Shown here: one piece after another, positions 57,925-64,000 of the stretch | How positions within the stretch are numbered: position 1 is the stretch's first letter | How the letters are laid out: each line of letters opens with the position of its first letter | From: Pleurodeles waltl | Taxonomy: Eukaryota > Chordata > Amphibia > Caudata > Salamandridae | Assembly (NCBI RefSeq): GCF_031143425.1 | Contig: NC_090439.1 | Span: 352,898,027-352,962,026, forward strand | Length of the DNA: 64,000 bases | Direction: 5' to 3' | Notes under the pieces: model-generated | What the model saw: only the letters and a program-made list of their open reading frames with translations | Databases searched by the model: none | What the model was told of the DNA's origin: nothing | Position numbers and translations under genes: made by a program

Positions 57925-60366
57925 TGATAAGGGCAGGTAAGTACCTACACTTAGCAATAGGCCACTAACCTCCACTTAGGTCTCAATAAATTAAACCCAG
58001 CTCAACCCTTGGTACATTGGCAATGAGCGACGAGGCTTAACTTAGGAGGCAAATGTGTAAAGCATTCAAAAATCACAAAACAGTAAATAAGTAAAGCACA
58101 AAAATCAATAAAAATCCAACACCAATTTATAGGAATAGATTATATTTGTATCTTCAAAATGACACCAAAACGACTAATATCGGATAAGGGGAACCGGAGA
58201 TATGATTTTTTAAAGAATGAACGCTTTTTAGCGCTTAGAAACAAATAGTGCCAATCTGGTCATCTGGTCTCACCTCGACCGGGGCAAAGTCAAAGTTTGA
58301 GGCTGAGCGCGATGGAGCCTTGCTCGGCTACAGCTCGCAGCAGGCCTCGGTCAAAAGTTTCCCTTCGGACTTAGTGGTTTTCTTGAAGATTTTCTTCGGC
58401 AGGACTAAGGCGCCAGTCCAATCCGACCTCCTGGAACTTTAATTCGGATACGCGTTGCGGGAGCCCTTGGTGGAGATTTTTACCTTTGGACTTAGTTGTT
58501 TTTTTTTAGATGAAAATCCTCTGGCCGGGGCAAACCTGAATCTTGATCCGACGTCCCTGGTGCCTTCCAGGAGCCCTCTGCGGATACACTGCCTGGGAGG
58601 TCCCGGTCAACTTCCTATGTTCAGACTTGGTCACTTATTTAGAGATTTTCTTCACCGGGACGAACTTGCTAGTCAGGCCGGGTTGCTGTTGAGGCCATCC
58701 AGCTAGAGTTGCCATGGCAGGTCGGTCCCTTTATGGAGCTTTTTTCAAAAAATTCTCCAAACTTCTGCAAACTCCTGGATCTTCTCCCAGATGTTCCTTT
58801 AAGGTTCTTTTGAGGTCCACAGCTCACCCCAAGGTTCCAGAAGCACTGAGATGCTCCCTGAGGGTGCGGACTACAACACCCAGAATGCACCTGGCACAAA
58901 CTCCAAAACCGCCACTGGACAGTGGTCAGCTGGTTGGTTTCTTCAGGAGTTGGTACAGGGTGACTCTGGTTAGCAATTTATCACCTGTAGCAAACAGGGA
59001 GTCCCTCCTTGAACCAGTTGAAGCCAGGCAAAGTCCTTCTTGTGGTGAAGCCCAAGTGTGCAGCTGGTGCAGTCCTCCAGAGTGCAGTGTCCAGGTGCAG
59101 GTCAGGGATTCAGCAGGGCAGTCATTCTCCTGTATTTCTTCCTTGTTGGAATCTGGTAGGGATCTGATGTGTGATGTGTGGGTGCAGGTCTGCTAGTTTT
59201 ATCTTTGCTCCTGGGAGAAAAACAGTGGGGTCCTCCAATCAGGTGCAGAATCCTTCCCCCTGTGATGACCACTTCCTGGGAAGTGTGGCAAAAATCCATC
59301 CCAAGGAGCAACATTCCTCAAAAATCCATCATGGCTGATAGTAATTTTTGGAGGTTACATCTGGCTGAGCCCACCTACTGGCGTGGCTTAAAATTGTAAA
59401 CACACCCTTCTCCTGCCCTCTCCTAATCTAATCAGGGGGCACCTAATGGTCTGTGTTTGCAGGCTGTGAGGGAGGTGCTGGGCTACTCCAAAGGTCCTTC
59501 CCTGCCTCTGAAGACCAGTTTGGCAGCCCTCCCCCTTCCTGCTTTTCCGTTTTCTGAGGGAAGTACTCCTCCCCCAGGCACCTTCCATTGTGCTGAGCCC
59601 AGGCTACTTCACACCTCACCAAGGCAGCCTGGCCAATCAGAACAAAGCATTACAGGGCTGAAGTTGGCAGCCTTTTAGGGCAGGTTTAAAACTCTTTGCC
59701 TGAACAAGTTATATTAAATCCAACAATGGTAAGTTGTGGGATTTATTATAACAATTAATTTGATACCAAACGTTATGTAGCTGTCACTTATGGGAACTTT
59801 ATAAATTAAAATAAAGTTTCCCCATTCTAGCCTATAGAGGCCGTTCACTACAATGAGGGAAAATGAATTTCACAGTTTTACCTCACCATGGCTTATAAAA
59901 CAATTTTTAGAAGGTCCAAGTTTACAGTTACATGGCACCTAACCCTAGGGGCACATAGGGCACACCTTAGGGGTGACATATGTAAATATAAGGTAGTTTA
60001 AGACTTTGGAACTACTTTTAATTCCAAAGTCGAATTTGCATGTAACTTTAAATTAAAAGCAGCCAGCAAGACAGGCCTGTCCTTAAAATGACACTGGAAA
60101 CCTCAGCAGTGCACCTATGGGTGCACCACCTTTGCTGGGGGTCCCTAAACCTACATGCCCTACCTTTTGCTGGGCACTTATAGGTAGGTTGACTCAGCCA
60201 ATTATAATTAGCCTAATTTGCATACTGATTGTACACAGAGCACAGGCCCTGGGACTGGTTGGCAGTACCCAGGGCACCATCTGAGTCAGGAAAACACCAG
60301 CAAAAAAGTGAAAAATGGGAGCAAAAAGTCAGGGAGCCTCTGCAATCAGCCCTGTTTTCTCACACA
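57925..60366. mobile_element. LTR-like block (solo LTR?), about 2.4 kb, inserted in satellite
   Basis: Starts TGATAAGGGCAGGTAAGTACC after left flank gaaattgattat; ends near cctgttttctcaca. No gag or pol inside. Open frames at 58714-59196 and 58455-58706 are LTR composition only. Boundaries come from interruption of the surrounding repeat. No clean target duplication. From memory it resembles a common newt LTR. Confidence 0.55.
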
Positions 60367-61136
60367 CATATTTGTCACACCCTTTTGTGACGGATCCTTC
60401 CAGATTCTGCAGGAATCCACAATATTCCTACCAACCTGGACTGTGGCATCTTTACCGATAAAAATTCTGCCCCACTTGTCAGCCTAAAAACATTTTTTTT
60501 TCAAACTGCCCTTTTGGACCTGCTTTGATTCCCCCTCAATTTCGACATGTTTTTGGCTCTTCCCTGTCACAGGCACTTGGCCTACCTACACAAGTGAGGT
60601 ATCATTTTTATCGTGAGACTGGGGAAACTCCCTCAGGTGTCCAGTTTTCGAAATTTCTGGGTTTGGTAGGTTTCCCTAGATGGCTGCTGAGCCCAGGACC
60701 AAAAACGCAGGTACCCCCCCGGCAAAAACAAGTCGTTTTGTAATTTATAATTTTGATGTGCCCACAAAGTGTTTCTTGTTGCGGGCACTAAGCCTACCCA
60801 CACAAGTGAGGTAACATTTTTATCGGGAGATGTGGAGGAAAGCTAGGTAGAAGGAAGTTTGTGGCTCCCCTCAGATTCCAAAACTTTGCAGCACCGAAAT
60901 CTGAGGAAACAGTGTTTTTTGACACATTTTGAGGTTTGCAATGGATTCTGGGTAACATAACCTGGTGAAGCCCCACAAGTTACCCCACCCTGGGTTCCCC
61001 TAGGTGCCTAGTTTTCACAAATGCACAGGTTTGGTAGGTTTCCCTACGTGCTGGCTGAGCTAGAGGCCAAAATCCATAGCTAGGCACTTTCCAAAAAACA
61101 AATCAGATTTCAATGTAAAAATGTGATGTGTCCATG
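60367..61136. repeat. Satellite-like repeat, right part, with internal direct repeat
   Basis: Two diverged units: cacaagtgaggtatcattttt (60589) and cacaagtgaggtaacattttt (about 60800). The words gggtttggtaggtttcccta (60659) and caggtttggtaggtttccct (61026) are also repeated. Distances of roughly 210 and 370 bp show irregular unit length. Continues the element seen at 57600-57924. Confidence 0.65.
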
Positions 61137-64000
61137 TTTCTAGCAGCTTAGGCTGATAGAAGGTAGCTATGACAAAGCAGCTTAGGCTGAACTAGGAGAC
61201 ATGCAAAGCTCCTACTATACTACTTATATCATATGCACAATATCATAAGAAAACACAATACTCAGAGTTACTAAAAATAAAGGTACTTTATTTTTATGAC
61301 AATATGTCACAAGTATCTCAGTGAGTACCCTCAGTAAGAAGGTAAGTAATATACACAAGTTATATGTACACAAACCAAAAATAGGTAAGTAAGAGTCAGA
61401 AAAGTAAAGCAAACAGTGTAGAATTACAATAGGTTGCAATAGGTGAACATAGGTCTAGGGGCAACACACACCATATACTCCAAAAGTGGAATGCGAATCA
61501 CAAATGGACCCCAGACCTATGGAAGCTTGTAGAGGGTCGCTGGGACTGTAAGAAAACAGTCAGGGTGTCCAAGATACCCCACCCCAATACCCTGAAAAGT
61601 AGGAGTAAAGTACACCTACTATCCCAAAAGAGCACAATAGGCGTGATAGGGGGATTCTGCAAGAACAGCAAACACAAGCAGTGCACTGAAAACGGATTCC
61701 TGGACCTGAGGACCTGCAAAGCAAGGGGACCAAGTCCAATAGTCGCAACAGTGTCCAGAGGGGGCAGGAGCCCAGAAAACCCCGGATGAAGATGCAAGGA
61801 AGCTGCCTCCGGATGGAAGAAGCTTGGAGTTCTGCAAGAAAGAAGAGGACTAGGAACTTCTCCTTTGGAAGGAAGATGTCACACGTCGCGATGAAGCTTG
61901 CAGAGGTGTTCCCACGCAGAAATACCGCAAACAAGCCTTGCTAGCTGCAAGGGTCGTGGTAGAGGTGTTTGGGTGCTGCTGAGGACTAGGAAGGACCAGG
62001 ATATCGCCCCTTGGAGGAGGAGACAGAGGGGCCGCTCAGCAACTCAAAGAGCCCCCACAGAAGCCTGCAGCACCCGCAGAAGTACCTGAACAGGCACTTG
62101 GAAGATTTGTGAACTGGAGTCCATGCAGAGTTACAAAAGAGGGTCCCACGACGTCGGAGGCCAACTCAGTGGGTAGGCTAGGCTGTGCACGAAGGAAATC
62201 ATGGAAGAGTGCACAGAAGCCAGAGCATCTGCAAATCAAGGACTTACCTCCACCAAACTTGGACTGAAGAGTCACTGGACTGTGGGAGTCACTTGGATAG
62301 AGTTCCTGTGTTCCAGGGACCATGCTCGTCAGGATGAGAGTGGACCCAGAGGACCGGTGATGCAGTCTTTTGGTGCCTGCATTAGCAGGGGGAAGATTCC
62401 GTCGACCCACGGGAGATTTCCTCTGTGCTTCTGGTGCAGGGTGAAGGCAGGCGATCCCCAGAGCATGCACCACCAGGAAACAGTCGAGAAAGCCGGCAGG
62501 ATTAGGCGCTACAATGTTGCTGGTAGTCGTCTTGCTACTTTATGGCAGTTTTGCAGGCGTCCGGGAGCAGTCAGCGGTCGATCCTTGGTAGAAGTCGAAG
62601 AGGGAGATGCCGAGGAACTCTGGTGAGCTCTTGCATTCGTTATCTGAAGAATTCCCCAAAGCAGAGACCCTAAATAGCCAGAAAAGGAGGTTTGGCTACC
62701 AAGAAAGGAGGATTGGCTACCAAGAAAGGTAAGAGCCTATCAGAGGGGGTCTCTGACGTCACCTGCTGGCACTGGCCACTCAGAGCAGTCCAGTGTGCCC
62801 CCAACACCTCTGTTTCGAAGATGGCAGAGGTCTGGGACACACTGGAGGAGTTCTGGGCACCTCCCCTGGGAGGTACTAGTCAGGGGAGTGGTCACTCCCC
62901 TTTCCTTTGTTCAGTTTCGTGCCAGAGCAGGGCTGGGGGATCCCTGAACTGGTGTAGACTGGCTTATGCAGAGATGGGCACCATCTGTGCCCATCAAATC
63001 ATTTCCAGAGGCTGGGGGAGGCTACTCCTCCCCAGCCCTTCACACCTATTTCCAAAGGGAGAGGGTGTAACACCCTCTCTCAGAGGAAATTGTTTGTTCT
63101 GCCTTCCTGGGCCAGGGCTGCCAGGACCCCAGGAGGGCAGAAACCTGTCTGAGGGGTTGGCAGCAGCTGCAGTGGAAACCCCGGAAAGGCAGTTCGGCAG
63201 TACCCGAGTTCTGTGCTAGAGACCCGGGGGAACATAGAATAGTATTGGGGGACAATTCCATGATCTTAGACATGTTACATGGCCATGTTCGGAGTTGCCA
63301 TTGTGACGCTATACATAGGTAGTGACCTATGTATAGTGCATGCATGTAATGGTGTCCCCGCACTCACAAAGTCTGGGGAATTTGCCCTGAACGATGTGGG
63401 GGCACCTTGGCTAGTGCCAGGGTGCCCACACACTAAGTAACCTTGCACCCAACCTTCACTAAGGGAAGGTTAGACATATGGGTGACTTATAAGTTACTTA
63501 TGTGCAGTGGTAAATGGCTGTGAAATAACGTGGACAGGCCTCTATAAGAATTGTCAGAGCTCCTTATGGGAGGCAAAAGAAATGCTGCAGCCCATAGGGA
63601 TCTCCTAGAACACCAATACCCTGGGTACCTCAGTACCATATACAAGGGAATTATATGGGTGTACCAGTGTGCCAATGAGAATTGGTAAATTTAGTCACTA
63701 GCCTGCAGTGACAAATTTAGAAAGCAGAGAGAGCATATACACTGAGGTTCTGGTTAGCAGAGCCTCAGTGATACAGTTAGGCACCACACAGGGAACACAT
63801 ATAAGCCACAAACTTATTAGCACTGGGGTCCTGGCTAGCAGGATCCCAGTGACACATAACAAACACACTGACAACATAGGGTTTTCACTATGAGCACTGA
63901 GCCCTGGCTAGCAGGAACCCAGTGAGACAGTGAAAACACCCTGACATATACTCACAAACAGGCCAAAAATGGGGGTAACAAGGCTAGAAAGAGGCTACCT
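61137..64000. mobile_element. LTR-like block running off the right edge
   Basis: Starts near tagcagcttaggctgatag and includes aataaaggtactttattttt (61275), a CpG-bearing middle (61,860-62,620) and the terminal tandem motif. No gag or pol domain in 2.86 kb; frames such as 62692-63219 and 61560-61934 have no recognisable domain. From memory this is a very abundant salamander LTR whose end would lie just past the window. Confidence 0.55.
63735..63935. repeat. Tandem palindromic motif, three units
   Basis: cactgaggttctggttagca, cactggggtcctggctagca and gcactgagccctggctagca start near 63741, 63822 and 63894. Each is self-complementary around ctagcagg...cccagtg. Spacing is 72-82 bp. Confidence 0.85.

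Noticed and set aside
58714..59196. 160-codon frame
   Set aside because: Lies inside an LTR-like block and has no recognisable domain.
62692..63219. 175-codon frame
   Set aside because: Lies inside the terminal LTR-like block; begins in a short local duplication and has no domain.

Overview
The window looks like intergenic DNA from a very large vertebrate genome, most probably a salamander (newt-like). In 64 kb I find no confidently identifiable host gene. Most recognisable sequence is mobile elements: Ty3/gypsy elements of the unusual integrase-before-RT type, an endogenous retrovirus (ERV), a DIRS element with tyrosine recombinase, long LTRs, terminal-inverted-repeat DNA elements, and palindromic satellite-like arrays. 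Several families (LTRs at 20778, 24167, 28376, 57925 and 61137; CA-rich TIR elements at 1, 18000 and 29076; palindromic arrays at 56131-61136) resemble abundant salamander repeats I remember. That assignment is from memory, not from a search.

Layout. 1-1756: right part of a long CA-rich TIR element. 2150-2717: decayed retroviral pol fragment (minus). 3694-4512: MITE. 5636-17655: ERV on the plus strand with truncated 5' LTR, gag-like region, RNase H, integrase, broken env and a complete 1.15-kb 3' LTR. Nested in its pol is a nearly complete minus-strand gypsy element (7702-13693) with two 854-bp LTRs, a 5-bp target duplication (accgc) and domain order Gag(SCAN-like)-protease-integrase-RT-RNase H, the Gmr1 arrangement. 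18000-19103: TIR element. 20778-26073: a second, decayed element with integrase before RT, flanked by two copies of an unrelated repeat. 26646-28375: palindromic elements. 28376-30255: partial LTR split by another TIR element (29076-30014). 30541-35277: DIRS element (minus). 35278-56130: mostly unassigned, low-repeat DNA with a CpG-rich stretch (about 40.9-43.0 kb) holding a possible first exon, a possible 3' terminal exon at 39872-39966, an L2-like LINE tail at 43340-43788, two local tandem duplications and a degenerate tandem array present in both orientations (51475-53110). 56131-61136: palindromic satellite-like repeat split by a 2.4-kb LTR-like block. 61137-64000: another LTR-like block running off the right edge.

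How it fits together. The nesting gives relative ages: the ERV came first, the gypsy element entered its pol, and small MITEs landed in gag and in LTRs. By eye, LTR divergence is about 2.3% for both the ERV (6 differences in about 260 bp) and the nested gypsy (about 20 in 854 bp), so both are fairly young and close in age. The points most worth a second look are the SCAN-like capsid plus integrase-first gypsy element, and the TIR family whose internal hairpins keep their geometry through paired substitutions.
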